Assembly (NCBI GenBank): GCA_013397845.1
Contig: VZTG01005438.1
Span: 372,001 to 436,000 of the forward strand
DNA length: 64,000 nucleotides
Origin: Melanocharis versteri
Taxonomy: Eukaryota > Chordata > Aves > Passeriformes > Melanocharitidae
Reading direction: 5' to 3'
Below, in pieces: positions 9,901 to 23,394 of this stretch. The notes beneath the pieces are model-generated. The model had not been told where the DNA came from, did not search any database, and was given only the letters and a program-made list of their open reading frames with translations. Both the position numbers and the translations under genes were made by a program. How positions within the stretch are numbered: position 1 is the first letter of the stretch; every line of letters starts with the position of its first letter.

Positions 9901-12900
9901 GATGTAAGTGCCCAAGAGGAATTTGACAATACCTGGTTTTCCTGTCTACCTGGCAATGATACAACAAGATGCAATAGTTGGAAATCAAAGCTAACAATAC
10001 ATTATGGCAAAATTTCTGAGCTGTACTCAGAAATATACTGTTGCAGTGAATATGTTGACTTTGGACAATTTTAAGTCTAAGTGGGATTGTTACAGGATAT
10101 TGCCTTCAGATTCACAGCCCTGCTTTTTTCCCCATTTCAAGCAGAGGCCTGACAGAGCGTGCACTGCCTCCAGAGGGGCACCAGTGTCCCGACTGTCACA
10201 GGCTTTCAGTGAGCTGCTGCTTGCATCATGAAGCCTTGAGCACCGTGGCAAGTCAGAAAAGTTCTTGGCTTTCTAGAATAGTCAATACATCTTACAGCTC
10301 ATCCCAAATTGCCCAAAAATGAGGATGATTGCTCAAAAATGAGGCATATCATCAGGCTGAGCATATCCACACTACTTGCAAGGAAGATTCCTCCCTTCAG
10401 AGTAGTTTGAGGGCAGCGTGTTATGCTGCAGATGACCCTGCATCGTCTCTTAAGACCTGATACTTGCTGAGTCTATGAATATTATGTATCAAAGCTTTGG
10501 CTGTGGACAATTATTTTTAAATTATCTCTTTATTATTCTGAGAAAACATCTTCCTAATATTTTGTTGCGCAGGTCACTAAGGAAATAACTGCTATCCAGA
10601 TGATCACAATTAAAGCAATAAAATTACTGATGAGACAAAGCAACTGTGGCAGTTATTTTTATATGGCATATAAAAATATCAGCTGCTACAGAATTTTCTG
10701 TAGTGCTGACAAACTGATTCTTACCTTCTATAGTGTGAGACCATCAGCACATTTTATTTCTATCTTTGAGGTCATTCTTCCTTCCAGAGGAGCTACTGTT
10801 TATTGGCAGCAGTTATTCAAAACATTTTTCTCACTACATTTATGTTGGAGTTTTACTTTTGTGTGGCTTTCTAGATGCCCAGGAACTGTTAAATAATGCC
10901 CATGGAGTGCTATATTGTGGGTAGTCATAGGCTACAAGCTTCCTTTAAAACTTCTCATGAGTCTAGTTGAATGAGCAGTTAGTATTCTAAATCATTTCTG
11001 TTGATTGGACAGAACTCACTGAAACTTCCTTGTCCATCCTAAAAGTTTGAGAGAAGGTTTCTTCAAAGTGAAAAAGAAATCCAAGGGAAGGAGTCAGAAA
11101 GTTTTCAGAAAATGAGACTTTGGGCCACTGATAGAAAAAAAAAGTGGATGCCCAAGTACTGGCTTGAAGTCAAAGACTTTCTTTAAGAGTGAGAATGTGG
11201 AATTTCAGATTACATAAATTTACATTTAGTGCTTGGGATATATAAGCATTTCAGTCCCACCTCTATCAGGTAGATTAAATTTTTAAAAATCTACAGATAA
11301 AGGATAAATGAGCAAACCACTGCACGAGTCTTACGTTTCAGTCAGCATCTTGAAGATCAGTTGAACCGTAGGATTGAGGCCATGACAGATGGTGGGTTTG
11401 TCTATGTGTTACAGAGACTCTTAGTACTTTGAGGAGGAGGAGATTATTTTGTCTCTTAACAAAAACAAAATTAAAATGTGTGTCTGAAGACTGTTGCCCT
11501 TATAGGGGAGGTATGTACTTTGAAGTGTCATACTTTCGCATAGTCTTGATAATCAGTAATGAAGAGAGTGCAGAAGATTACAAAACAACATAATCAAGTG
11601 ATATTAATGAATATTTCAACCAACAGACATTTCAAAGTTTTAATTAAAATTAGTAGTTATTGGTATAGTAATATGTACAAGAACATACAGGCAAGTAATC
11701 ACAGACCTCCCAAATGGGCTGCATTACACATGCAATTAATTATGGAAGATGTTGCTGCTCAAAGCACCCTGGGATGTCTGAGATTCAAAGCAAGTGCTCA
11801 AGCATTTCAGTACAGAAGGCAGCTCCACTAACACAGCCAGCAGATTAACTATTATACTTAAACCAGATGCTGCATTGCTGCGATATGGCTCAGATCTCTT
11901 CTGCTAGCAACAATTTTTACTCATCTTTTTAATAGCACAAATACTTCTTCTTTTGCCTAAAGTAAAAGCTGGTATTTTTAAACACAGACTGTGAGAACTT
12001 GCAGGACAAAAAAAAACCCACCTACAGAGATGTTCTTTTCACAATATGCCCTCCACACTGCAGGGGAAGAAAAGTTTAATCAAAGTACAATGCTCGTTCT
12101 TACTTTTCTTTCTCTTTGACACTGCCTCCACCCAGTGCTCCCACTCTGATGTCCTTTCATGATTCTTGGGGTTTTCTGAAGTTAATTTTGTCACTAGGGA
12201 GCGGGTTTGAAGGCTCCTTACCTTAGTATGAGGGTTTGTAATAGTACCTCCATTTCACAATAAAGTGGCTTAATTTAAACCATGGAGGGGTTGTTTAGAA
12301 ACTGCCCTGAGTATACTTTGACCTACTGCTACCTGTGAGCTTGAATGCACATTTTAAAAGAACTTCCATGTCCCTCAGTGAAATTAAATCATTAATCTGA
12401 GAACTGAATCTCATACTGAGCTATTCTGAATAAACCTTTCCGTCAATTCAATCCACTCAAAGCTTACTGTTAGGAAAAGTGAGAGTCTAAGAGCATTCAA
12501 TCTTGTTTATAGATTTGAGGCTTCACACACAGCAGGCTCAAATATACTTAAAAATAAATGGGAGTGGGGAGGAAGACTGGAGCTTTTCTGTGACCTTTTC
12601 AAACTCTTTTCCAGAAGGCAAATGCTCCACTCTTTACTTGGCAGGTGCCTATCTCCAAATGGCCCCTGAACACTTTCCAGATTCCTTGCTGGATAAAAAA
12701 TTCTAAGCGATTTCTGAGCCTATTGCTATTGACAGGAGTTCTGCTGCAGAAAGGAAGGGGAACATTAGGCCTAAGACCTTTCTTCTTCTTCCAGACTCAA
12801 AATGCTACTCATGTAAACCTGATAGTGCTGGGGGTTTGTTTTTTCCTCAGCACTGTGAGCAAGGGAATGGACATAGGTGTCACTTTGCAAAAAGCAGCAA

Positions 12901-13257
12901 TATCCTATACACCTATCCAGGCTAATTTTCTGCTACAGGATTGTGGCTACCACTGAGCTCAGCAGCTGTTTTGCAGGACAAGGCAACTCGGCTATGAGTG
13001 TCATGAAGGAAGCCATAACCTAGTTTGGAACGTTTATCAAGGCTGTTAATGTGATATTAAATCTGAAATGTGAGACATTTAAAGTCTTGTTCAATGAGAT
13101 GTCTGAGCTCTTAGCTGTTGAAAATAATGGGATAAAAATCCAAAGAACCAATATAGTAAAAGAGATGTGACCCACTAAAAATACTGTTCCACCTCTTTGC
13201 CAGCTTGAAAAATATACAAAATTTGAGGTGAAGCAGTGTAAGACATACAGCATACCA
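9901..13257. other. unique noncoding DNA
   Basis: No recognisable exon, RNA gene or repeat. Frames of up to about 100 codons (10600-10896, 11559-11831, 12503-12706, 12645-12956) are unsupported: no domain, no codon bias and several overlap. Confidence 0.5.
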
Positions 13258-13289
13258 GCACTTTTTATTCTGTGCACTTTTTATTCTTT
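13258..13289. repeat. 16-bp direct repeat x 2
   Basis: GCACTTTTTATTCTGT (13258-13273) is followed at once by GCACTTTTTATTCTTT (13274-13289), two units differing at one base. A small replication-slippage duplication. Confidence 0.9.
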
Positions 13290-16200
13290 GGGGTAAGATG
13301 CTGCAGTTATGCTTTGTAGAAAATCTGGGTGTTCAGCTCAGATCAGCAACCACTGCCTTTCAAAAATGCAAGATACCTCTGAGCAAGAGAGAGAGGCAAA
13401 TTCTCCAGTGTTTTGAACCCTGAGTCACGAGCCCACTGTTTCTTCCCTCTAACCCCTGAGAATACAAAAGTTGGCATTATCCACAAAAATATATGTCAAA
13501 CTCATCCTATTGAGACTCAGAGTGCTTGTGAATTCTGGGTTGCTTAAGGAAATATCACAGAGGGAAATGGCAGAGCACCACTGCAACTGAACTTCTGTCT
13601 GAGGCAGAGTAGAGCTGTCCATGCTCCGAAGTACGTGCTGAAGGCCATGGTTCTCTGATACAGAGCTGCATGGACCACGGGGGACACTTTTCAAAAATTG
13701 ATGGCTAAGCTTCAGCTCCTAAGTGCATGTCTATTTTCCTAAATAAGCAAATTGAGGTTTTCATAAAAGCTTTTTATTTCTCAGGAACCGCTGCCATTGT
13801 CAGTGACTCTTCACTTGTGAAAAACACATGTTCTCTTTCAGTTTGTGTTTCTCTTCTTTTCAGATTTTCATCCTACACTTGACTCAATATAGGTACAGAA
13901 ACATCAGTATTTGCAGTCACTTGCAGTTTCAGAAACTAGAGTTCTTATACACATTGATATTCACTCTTTTTGCAGCTCACTACACCACCTCCTTACTATC
14001 TCACTTTCAAAAGACAAAGATAAGATTCCAACTACAAGGTTATGAGACCACATAGGAAAATGTAATTTCAGTTTTGGTCTAAAGTTCTGCTGAAATACTC
14101 TTTATACTTTTTTTCCATAATTACTATTACTACGCCATGTATTAATGAAAAAACATATAAAGTGCACAATTACCCTTAATCTAATTTAAGAAATTGAAAT
14201 TTAAATGGAAAATAGGCAAAAAATAGACACCCAGGCAGTATCTGGCTTACTTGCTTCCTCTTAAACACAATGGACTACTGGTTCCATGAAGACAGAGTTG
14301 ACATCACTGGAAAGGTCAAATTCCATGCAAGAATTTGTCACTGAACAAACTCTGAGATAACTAAGTAGTACAAGAGAAGGCAAGAGAACAGTCCAGCATC
14401 CCTGGAATATTTAGGGGGAATAACTCAGGAGGAGCATATTTGAGGTGTACTTTACATTGCCTTCCTTAAAGAGCAAGACAGATATAACAACCTTCTTTCA
14501 ATCATACTAACTTTTGAAACTCCTGGGAGCTATTTAAGTGGAGATTTGAGATACACTAGGCTGAGGTAGTTACAAGGCATCATTTAAGTGAGATTGTCTG
14601 TGCCATACAAGCTTTTCAGCTTCAGCCAGAGTTTAGAGGAAAGAATTCAGATGAAAGCATGAAAAGGGAGGAAACAAGCTAAGCTGCTACAGAGTGCTTA
14701 CTATAAGTTTTTTTTCCATAGCAAATGGTCCTTAATAATATTTGCTTTACAGTACTTCTGCTCAAACAAGAGTTTGCCATGTTCATTTAACACAGGATAT
14801 TTCAATGCTGAGTACACTCTTAGTAGAATAAACTCAAGGCAAGCTGGGGGACTCAAATAAAAGATGCCATTATTAAAGGTCAAGCTTTTAATTTTTGAAA
14901 AAGAGAAGAACCACACTCCTAAAAGACGCAAAGTATTTCCCTTACTGATATGGAGAATTATAATTTTTCACATAGTTTTCTTAAAAGGGCAGATACCTGA
15001 CATTTATTGTTAAAAACAAACTAAGTAGCAGTGCATGGGGGAATAAGCACGGCCTGAGTCTTTCTACATCTCTGCTTCTTATCACCTGAAGCTGTCAGAA
15101 AAATCTGTTGGGAGTAAAACACAAAAGGAGAGTGATTCACACTGAAAACTAGAAATGTAACGATGTGTGTTTGTTCATCAGCCAAAATAAAAAAAATTTA
15201 AAAAGAAGCTTGGGATTGATTTTGGAACATATAGATCATCCAAAAATCATGACCTGTTTTGTAAGCACGTATTTCAGCTGACAGCCTACACCAGTGAAAC
15301 CAACAGCAAAAGACAGTGGAAGCAATCCACACAGACCTTCCCGTTGGGAGATGCAGGTAGACTCTTGAAATGCCTCAGGGAAGAGAGGGTGACTGGCTGT
15401 GAGCGTCTCCTGCCCTGCCTGAGCATCCTACCACGGCTAGAGGGAAATGTCACTGCTGTTTCTGGAATGGTGCTTAAGGGATGATGCTCCAAATAGAATT
15501 TAAGCATTTTGCATTTCTAAGATAACAGAGTCTGCTAACCATGGTATTTCACAGCCACAGGTTGACAGTTCAATCGACAATTCATGGCAACACAGCATTC
15601 AATAATACCACTCTCAAAACAACTTTGGAAAGGAACTGCAGTTTTCAGGGTCAGACATAGCATGCAATACCATTGAAACATCCTTTTTTCCACTGCTCCT
15701 GGGTCATTCAGGAATCAGAAGTGTTGAATGTCCCTCATTTTTATGATGAGGGATTTTTATAATCCTCACAAAATAAAAAAATTTGCATGAATTTGTCCAT
15801 ATGTTAATGGCTATCATCACCCAAAAAACTTTCTATCAGAACGACATGCAGAAATAATCCTTGCAGTCTGTCATCATCAGTATTGGCACCACAGAGCTCA
15901 TAAAAGAGCATAAAATGGTCAAATTTTTTGAATAGACAAAATAAGCAAAAACATTGTCATTTATTAACTATTTCCATATTTTAAAATGTTTACAGGCAAC
16001 CTTAACACATGGATTTTCTGACTGGTTTGAATAGCTAATTTCATAGCTCTATTACATTCTTTATTTATTTTATTGAATTTTAGCAGCATTCCTTTTTCAG
16101 GCATGGAACGCAATTCTCTTTGTCCTTGTCCTGTGGTAGCCAATACTGATGATGACTTGTGTCAGTAGGTCACAACACATGGGAAACTGGGCACCTTAGC

Positions 16201-18732
16201 AACTTTCTCTAATACAGAAAGAAAGAAAACCTATTATAAATAGATGGTGTGGCTCTGAAGTCTGTGGATGACAGATAGAATGAAGTGTTTGACAGGACCC
16301 AGCACATGGATCCATAACAGCCCTGAATTCTCAATGTAAGTGAAAAAATAGTGGGGTATTAATATCAGGGAAATTTTACACCAAACAGAAGGGATATTTT
16401 AATCTCTTTTCAGTAGAGGAAATATCCTCATATGTTCACTCAATTATGTGTCTAAAAGCTTGGGTTAGGCCAGATTTTAGAAATTAACTAAATAACGTTT
16501 GCTTAAAATTCCAGGAGATTCACAGCTTCATCTGCTTCAGCATCTCCTCATTGCAAGTACTTGCCCTTTTCATTTAGTATAACATGTACATGAAGCTGCT
16601 TAACAAGCATTTGGATCTAACAATCCTCTGCAGTCTTAACTGCATCTAATACCTCTGGTATGGAAGACACACTAACATCCTTGTGAGGCCAGACTTTTAT
16701 TTGCTTTTGTTCCCTCATTTACCTTTTGGTGATGGACAATGGCAAAAGCAGGCACTCCAGGGTCACGTTCTTAAAACTGTCCAGCGTTTACAAGTGCCTT
16801 CTGTCAAGATCACAGCTTCAGAGCTTAGCTGAAACTGCTAGGACAGCACCTGACATTATTCATTCTGGAACATATATTTCAGCTTCTTTATCCACATAGG
16901 AGTTTTTTCTGCAAAACAAAAACAAAAACAACAAAAACAAGAAAAAATACTATGCCAAACAGTCCTCCATGTCTAGCCTCTTTTGCTGCAAAGGGCTTCC
17001 AGAAAAATGACAGATGAATTTTCTAAAAAGAAAAGCTGCAGATCTAAAGCACTAACTCAACCCAATAAAGCAAAGTCTAGCTGACAGTTTAATTCCTTTA
17101 CTTTCAAGAGAGCTGGACCTGTGAAAGCTATAACAAAAACAGAAACAAAGAGAAAAGAAAGCTCAGAAACTACTGAGCACCCTTCTTTCTCTAGTCTAGT
17201 AGAGACAATTTGAAATGATAGTAAATTGGACCATCACATTCTCAAGCTTAAGACATTGTCAAACACGAGCAATGTAGGGTCCAGAAATAGCAGGGTAAAT
17301 GCCCCCCAGAAATAGGACATACAGAGCCTGGCTTTCCCTATGCTTCACCAGTTTGGATCCAGTATGATAAATCCTACTAACAGATACCAGTTTATGGCAG
17401 AGCAAATGGAAGCTGGATCAGTCTCAAACTGGTGCTCACCTCAGAAAAAGTCACTAATATTGGACTCTGCACTATTCACACTGGCCAAAGAGACAGGCCT
17501 TACATTGAAGAAAAGTGTTGACAGGTGAAAGATCTGAGGGGACTGCAGGAGTGGGAAGAGACTCTTAGTTCAATTAATATTGGAATAATGTCCAGATGTC
17601 CCAAATGAATTTCTAAGACATTGTATTATACCATCTATAAGTTCTGCTTTATGAGAGCTAACACTTTTGAGAGGGAGAGGAGGAAGGGCAACAAGTTTTC
17701 TGTGAAATCTGAACCTTCTAGCTTTAAAATTGGAGACACCTGGCTTGCTTCTGAATGAACTCACCTTTTGATGTCTCCGTTTATTGCCTTGTATAATGTT
17801 TATGCAGTTTAATCAAGCAGCAAACTGACTAGGAACTGAATGTGCCATAGTCAGAAACATACAAACCCTCTTTTGACTGCAACTTTTTAGACCATTTTCT
17901 CTTCCTTCTGTGACCTGGGATGCAGATCTAACAAGCCAAGTCTTTCTGGAAGGGAACACCAATTGTACCTCGAAGTCTGTAATTCTGTCAAGAGTTGGCA
18001 ACAGCTGCATTTGCTAGCAGAGACACCGAGGTCTTTAAGGTCCGTCTTGCTGCTCTATTCACAGTCTCCATGGACACTGACTTGCTAAGATGAAGCTCAT
18101 GAAGTGATTAATTTTCAGGGGCATTTCATATTGGCTTGTTACTTCGTGCTCCCCGCTGTTTCCACTAACTCAGAGAGAAGGGTTTGACCCTGCTCAGTGT
18201 ATCCATCAGAGTTTGATCTCTCAAAAAAGTACTGTGGTCTGAAGAAAATATGGCTCTGCAGTGATGCTGATGCATATGCTGATCGTCTGCACCACTGGTA
18301 CTGACAAATCTGATTCAAAAAATGAGTGCTTCATAGCAGGAAATAACCCAGGGACCTTTTTAAATCTCAGGCTTCTTTACAGCTATTATATGGCTTGACT
18401 CACTCTCACTAAGCACACACAGAGAATGGCAGTGTAACTACTGTGCTAGAAGCAAGGCTAACAGTATCCATGGGGATTTTTAACAGCTACATTCAAGGGA
18501 ATAGTCTATGAATTCACATCTGAGACTTTCCCTGGTTTTTATTTAACTCCTACATAGTCAAACTTCAGCTGAAAATAACATGACAAATCTAATCAGTACA
18601 AATCTGTCCCAGCTGAAGAGGTTTTCTCCTTTGACAGGTCAGAAGATATGGAGGACGTTTAAAAGTTTGCCCTGCAAAATAAACCCAACCCATGACATAG
18701 TTTGTTTCTTCATATAAAAAAAACCACACGTG
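13290..18732. other. unique noncoding DNA
   Basis: I see no gene, RNA or transposon I can name. Small landmarks: an 8-bp inverted repeat TCCCTCAT/ATGAGGGA at 15731-15753, and an A-rich (CAAAAA)-like run at 16914-16947. Short frames (13449-13694, 13828-14055, 15286-15507, 17340-17528) have no family resemblance. Confidence 0.5.
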
Positions 18733-18770
18733 CACACACACACACACACGCAAAGGGAAAAAAAAAAAAA
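18733..18770. repeat. (CA)n microsatellite followed by poly-A
   Basis: Eight and a half CA units at 18733-18749, then a short purine spacer and a run of 13 A at 18758-18770. Likely length-polymorphic. Confidence 0.95.
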
Positions 18771-19261
18771 CAACAAAACAGGAACCTGCAGAATGCTTAT
18801 CTAGCAAGATATTCTTCTAACAGGAAGACCCTATTGTTAGATGAGTAATTGGTCTGAAATAATATGAATCAATGGCAGTGCAAGAGTGTTGAAGCACTGA
18901 CTGCAGGAGAGAAACTGTGGGTAATGACAAGAAGAAGCATTGAGGAAGAATTTATAACTCACTGGAGAACATGGATATTTTCCCTATTTCAATCAGATTT
19001 TTTCAACAGCAAACGTGATTAACTAGGGAAAAACATGTAAAATCGAGGTAGGGAGAAACACTTGGGAATTACCTGTATCTGCATTGGCATTTCACATTTT
19101 ACAGGGTTATTTTAGTGCTGTGCTTTTTCCCCCTGTTTACATCAAATTTGAATGGCCCCTCTGAGTTGGGTGCTTCTTTGCATTCACTGCCTTGTACAAT
19201 AAATTAGAGTCTACTTAGCAAGGAATTTACAGTCCAGAAATATCACTCAATTTCAAAAGAA
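18771..19261. other. unique noncoding DNA
   Basis: Nothing recognisable between the microsatellite and the CR1 fragment. Confidence 0.5.
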
Positions 19262-19515
19262 AGGCATGAATTTTAAACTGAAATAAGGTAGATTCAGAAT
19301 AGATATAAGGAGGGAATTTTTTATGATGAGGTCCTGGAAAAGGTTTCCCAGAGAAGTTGTGGTTACCCCATCCCTGGAAGTGTTCAAGGCCAGGTTAGGT
19401 GGGACTTTGAGCAGCCTGGTCTGTTTGAAGATGCCCCTGCTCATTGCAGGGAGGTTGAACTACATGATCTTAAAAATCCTTCCTGACCCAAACCATTCTG
19501 TGATTCTATGAATTT
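19262..19515 (+). mobile_element. CR1 LINE, 3' end, severely 5'-truncated
   Basis: From 'GAATTTTAAACTGAAATAAG' the sequence follows the CR1 3' region: the segment for 'RFPREVVVTPSLEVFKARLGGTL' (the C-terminal end of ORF2) at 19340-19411, then the 3' UTR with GCAGGGAGGTTGAACTACATGAT, and the terminal ACCATTCTGTGATTCTATGA (19491-19510), including the CR1 ATTCTATGA octamer repeat. Only about 250 bp remain. The partially readable C-terminal peptide indicates moderate age. Confidence 0.95.
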
Positions 19516-22500
19516 CACCCATTCCCAATTCCAGTGTCCCCCAAAAAAGAAGGGCTAAGACACAAAGAGATCTACAGACCCCAATTCTCTTGATCCACAT
19601 GTAATGCCCTATCCAGCAGACCAACCCATCAGTGCTCTCCAATTGTGAAATATGTGTGTTCATATGCACTATTCACAATAATTAAATATTATGACATAAT
19701 AAATGACAGTTTGAAAAATTAAAGCTCCACACTTAAATGTTTTATATGTAGAAGCTGTAAACTTAAAAGCTCTCTACTGACTTGTCAACTCAAGACTTTT
19801 GAAGTAGGCGTTTAGATGCCCACATGACATAAGAGCAGGACTTCTCTCTGCTTCCTCAGTTTATTATTTGATATTCAGACACCTAAATATACAGTATCTA
19901 CACAACTTCCTGGACATTTCAGCACGACAGAGAAACATCCCAAATAGTTCATGAAACATGCTTAACAAAGGAAATTTTAAAAAATTGGAAGAAGTAATAG
20001 TATTTTTTTAATCGTTTCATTTACCAAGACATTAAAATGCCATTGTGCAGACCAAAATGAGTTAGGAGACTGCATCCAAAAGTGGGAGCCTTCTAGGCAT
20101 TTTGACCTTTGCATCTTATAACAGCATTTAAACATACTCAAGTAAGTCAAAGGCACAAGTATTCCTCAACAAATCCTAGTGCAAGAAGGGTGAAGCCAGA
20201 AGATGAAAGTAAATACTAACTGTGGTGACTGAGATGCTTTGTCTCCCTGAGGAGACAACTCCTCACTCCAGAATACCCAGTAAATTACCTGGGAAAATCC
20301 ACATAACTGCCCACAAATAGAAATACTTTGGTCAGGCCAGTGTGGCTGCACTAAGTGATTACATCTTTATTTAGAGATGCCTCCAAACAGCTTATTCAGT
20401 GTTTAACAAGAGAGATTGTACAAGGGGGGATTCTGTTCTTATCACAAACCGTTGACATTATAAATCAATGGATTTTATACAACACTGGCAGAAATTTGTT
20501 CCTTCTCAGTTATTTCCTCTGCCCATTTGATTCCATCCTCCACTTCTAGCTCTATGATAGGCAATTGCTGAAGGCAAGGTATAGAACCAAATATTTTAAG
20601 AAAAAGAAATCAGAACTGCACTCAATGCGACTAATGTTTTCAAGATTTTGTTTCTTACTAAAAGATACTGCTTTCCTTAAGTAGTTCTTTCCACAGGATA
20701 TATAGTGAGACAGTTCTTCTGTGCAGAAAACACACTTTGTGGAAGACTACTAAACTGTAAAGGAAATTCGGATATCCAACCCCCTGTCATTTCTAAAGGA
20801 ATGATTGCATCTCAGTTGTCTTACATACCCATAAGAAACACTTTTTTGTGTGTTCTTGACTGCTAGACCCCAACAATTTGCCTAGGGTCTTACAAGAACT
20901 AAAACATATAAGCCCAGAAAGCTTTATTCTTTATGTACAGGGATTAAAAAAAAAAAATAGATCTGATTTTTAAGCAAAGTAGAGTTGCAAAATTTGCTTC
21001 TGTCACCTCAGAAAAACAGTGATGGGTGCTGCACACTGCAAATTATAGCTATAGAAAAATGCTAGTGGGACAGGCACTCACTGCATTTCAGGGCACTCAG
21101 CAAGGAGTGCAAGTCATGGGTTGTTGTTTCTACTTAACAGCTTTGTCACTAGACAATCACAGAATTAAAAACACAGGGGGAATGGCTTGAGCATGAGTTG
21201 TCAGTGCCCTAACCCCTCTGTGCTTTCAATCCCATCTGGCCTGACTGGATAATGCATGGAGGACACATCTGGACTATAAACTGAAAAATTTAAAAATAAT
21301 TCATTGGTAATCTTACCTAACATTGAATAATATCTTTATTAAGGTTTAATATATTGAAAATTCAAGGGAAAAGATGGCATGCAGTGCTTGCATGTACTGA
21401 AATATGAAACATAACCAGGGCATTGTTGAACTTATTTCAGTGTAATTCCTGAAGAATTGTCCCATTAGTCTCTGGCTATTTGTGAATAGCAAAGGAGAAC
21501 CATATGAAGTGACGTGAAAAGAACATCATCAAACAGTCTACAAAGGACAATAAAAGAAGAAAAGTGGTGCGAAAACAAGGTCAAGCACTGGACAATAAAC
21601 ATCTAATATGTGTGGCTGCAATATCGTTGGTCACAAATATTTATTCATTTTAGGGATAATTCAGTACAATAACATTATAACTCTTTTGTAGTCCTTTTTA
21701 TCTGAGGCATCCTTCATTCCTGTGTCTGTGTAAATCCAAGAGGATGAATAAAGTTGATAAACAGCTTCTGCATCAGCTGAAATTCTCTGTGGACAGAGTC
21801 TTTCCTTAATGCTTCAGGATTTCACAGGTCATGAAGCTGAGTCCCATAACCACTTGGGAGGGAAGTGCTCATGCTGGTGTTAGACTACTCCCCTCTAGTC
21901 CCCCTGTTCAGAGATCAGGATAAGGAGGTTGTGAAAAACGTTGTAAAGGCTATTTCTTTTAAAATTTATTTTAAAAATACAAACCTGAACAGTTCTTCAG
22001 AGGCTACTTCTTGCCCTGATCTTGTAACAGCCTCTGAAAACCCTGCAGGTCCTAATATCACACATAGGGTTGCACTTTGCCAGGACTTTATAAAATGTCA
22101 TTATCTCTTGCTGCTCCAGTTCAAGAAAATGCTGCTGGGTAGTGTTGTACCCCAGGAAGAGCAGTGTCTGTATCAGATAAGACAGGAGAAGGGGAAGTGA
22201 AGTCGTGGAGAGGATTTGGGACAGGAGAAAACGCTACATACTCCTGTGGCTTTGCCACCATTGAATAGTCCAGCAAGGGATGAAACAGTAGAGTGATATT
22301 CATGGCTATTGCATCTCCACTAATTCTCTTCCAGGCTGAAAGAGCTCATTGTTCCTAAAATGCCATCCTTGATCGACTGTAAATTTCAGGCCTGTTTTGC
22401 AAGGGTCACAGTAACATTCAGCAGCACTTTAAACCCGGTGGCTTTCCGAACATCCTGTGCAGCACCGCTTGTAATGGTACAGTCAGGCACTGTTTGTCAC

Positions 22501-22581
22501 TGCTCTGCTGTGACGAACTTCTGTGGCTCTTTTTGTCTCGATGGGCACGTCATAACTGAGCAGTGTGACAGCCTCAAGCAT
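19516..22581. other. unique noncoding DNA
   Basis: No gene or named repeat. Frames at 20166-20351, 20355-20549, 21865-22200 and 22360-22623 have no recognisable homology. The last of these runs across the single N at 22582. The segment from 22000 to 22600 is somewhat GC-richer than its surroundings. Confidence 0.5.
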
Positions 22582-22582
22582 N
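22582..22582. other. single-N join in the assembly
   Basis: One N interrupts otherwise continuous sequence. Two other single Ns nearby (23395, 24959) sit exactly at edges of duplicated blocks, so this may also be a contig join rather than one ambiguous base. No duplicate of its flanks is visible within the window. Confidence 0.6.
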
Positions 22583-22740
22583 CCAAAATCTGGGCTCTTT
22601 CTTTCACCCCACTGTGGCATTAGTTATCTAAACAATGACAACAACAACATATCCCATTAAAAAGTCATCACATTCTTGCTGCAAGCAATTCATTTAAAGA
22701 GAAAAGGAGAGAGGAAAGTAGGTCTCCCTTGGCATTCAAG

Positions 22741-22930
22741 AGAACTGCATTTCTAATTGTGGTGGTATTGTGGTGGTCAAATGCCAACGCATAGGCAGAT
22801 CACTTAACCAGTCCTTCTGGGTGGCAGCTTTAAAAGGACTTTCCCAGTAGTTCAAGCCAGTCACTTTAAAGAATTACGGCTCCAGTATCTCATTTATGAA
22901 AAAAGGGCAAACACTGCTGTCAGTATGAGG
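22741..22930 (+). repeat. possible MIR-like fragment (weak)
   Basis: GATCACTTAACC (22799-22810) followed some 80 bp later by a CTCATTTATGAAAAAAGGGC phrase (22890-22909) faintly resembles the MIR 'CACTTAACC...CTCATCTGTAAAATGGGG' block, but spacing is too long and the TGTGACCTTGGGCAAG phrase is missing. Listed only as a possibility. Confidence 0.15.
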
Positions 22931-23007
22931 GGGAAATCAAATCTGGTAGGAAGAGCAAGGAAGGTTGTATGTAACTGGGGAAATCATGAGAAAAACTGTA
23001 ACCAAAC

Positions 23008-23043
23008 TATAAAGAAATAAAATGAAATAAAATAAAAAATAAA
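23008..23043. repeat. A-rich simple repeat (AAAAT/AAATA units)
   Basis: Short low-complexity stretch of AAATA/AAAAT units immediately before the duplicated block. Such runs are frequent break points in assemblies. Confidence 0.85.
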
Positions 23044-23394
23044 TAAAAACATCACCCTAATGTTTTGTATGAACAAAAAAAATTTAAATCACAAAGGAAT
23101 AAAAATGTATAGCAGGAAAGAAGACACCCCAATCTACTTTAGGGAAATACAAGTTCAAGGCGGCAATGTTTTAAAATAATAAGGATGGCTGGGTGGCTGT
23201 GTAGCAGTAAGGGCATCATCTCAGTAATATTTGAACCTTCTGACCCCTAAGTGAGCTCTGCAGGGCATTTGTTAGACTTGGACTGTGTCCTAGAAGCCTA
23301 GAAGAATGGGGGTTTGCTTTTTCCCAAGAAGTAGTACATTAACATGTTAAGATTAGTCTTGCTGAATTCAGCAGGCACTGCAGGTGCTCTAAAG
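23044..23394. repeat. assembly duplicate A, copy 1 (351 bp)
   Basis: This 351-bp block recurs base for base at 24960-25310. It begins TAAAAACATCACCCTAATG and ends GGTGCTCTAAAG. Copy 1 ends exactly at the single N at 23395, and copy 2 begins exactly after the single N at 24959. Upstream of copy 1 the sequence is continuous, and downstream of copy 2 it is continuous. That is the pattern expected when two overlapping contig ends were not merged. It contains no gene. Confidence 0.95.

Noticed and set aside
22741..22930. Second MIR copy
   Set aside because: Only scattered words match and the diagnostic TGTGACCTTGGGCAAG phrase is missing; kept only as a weak possibility.
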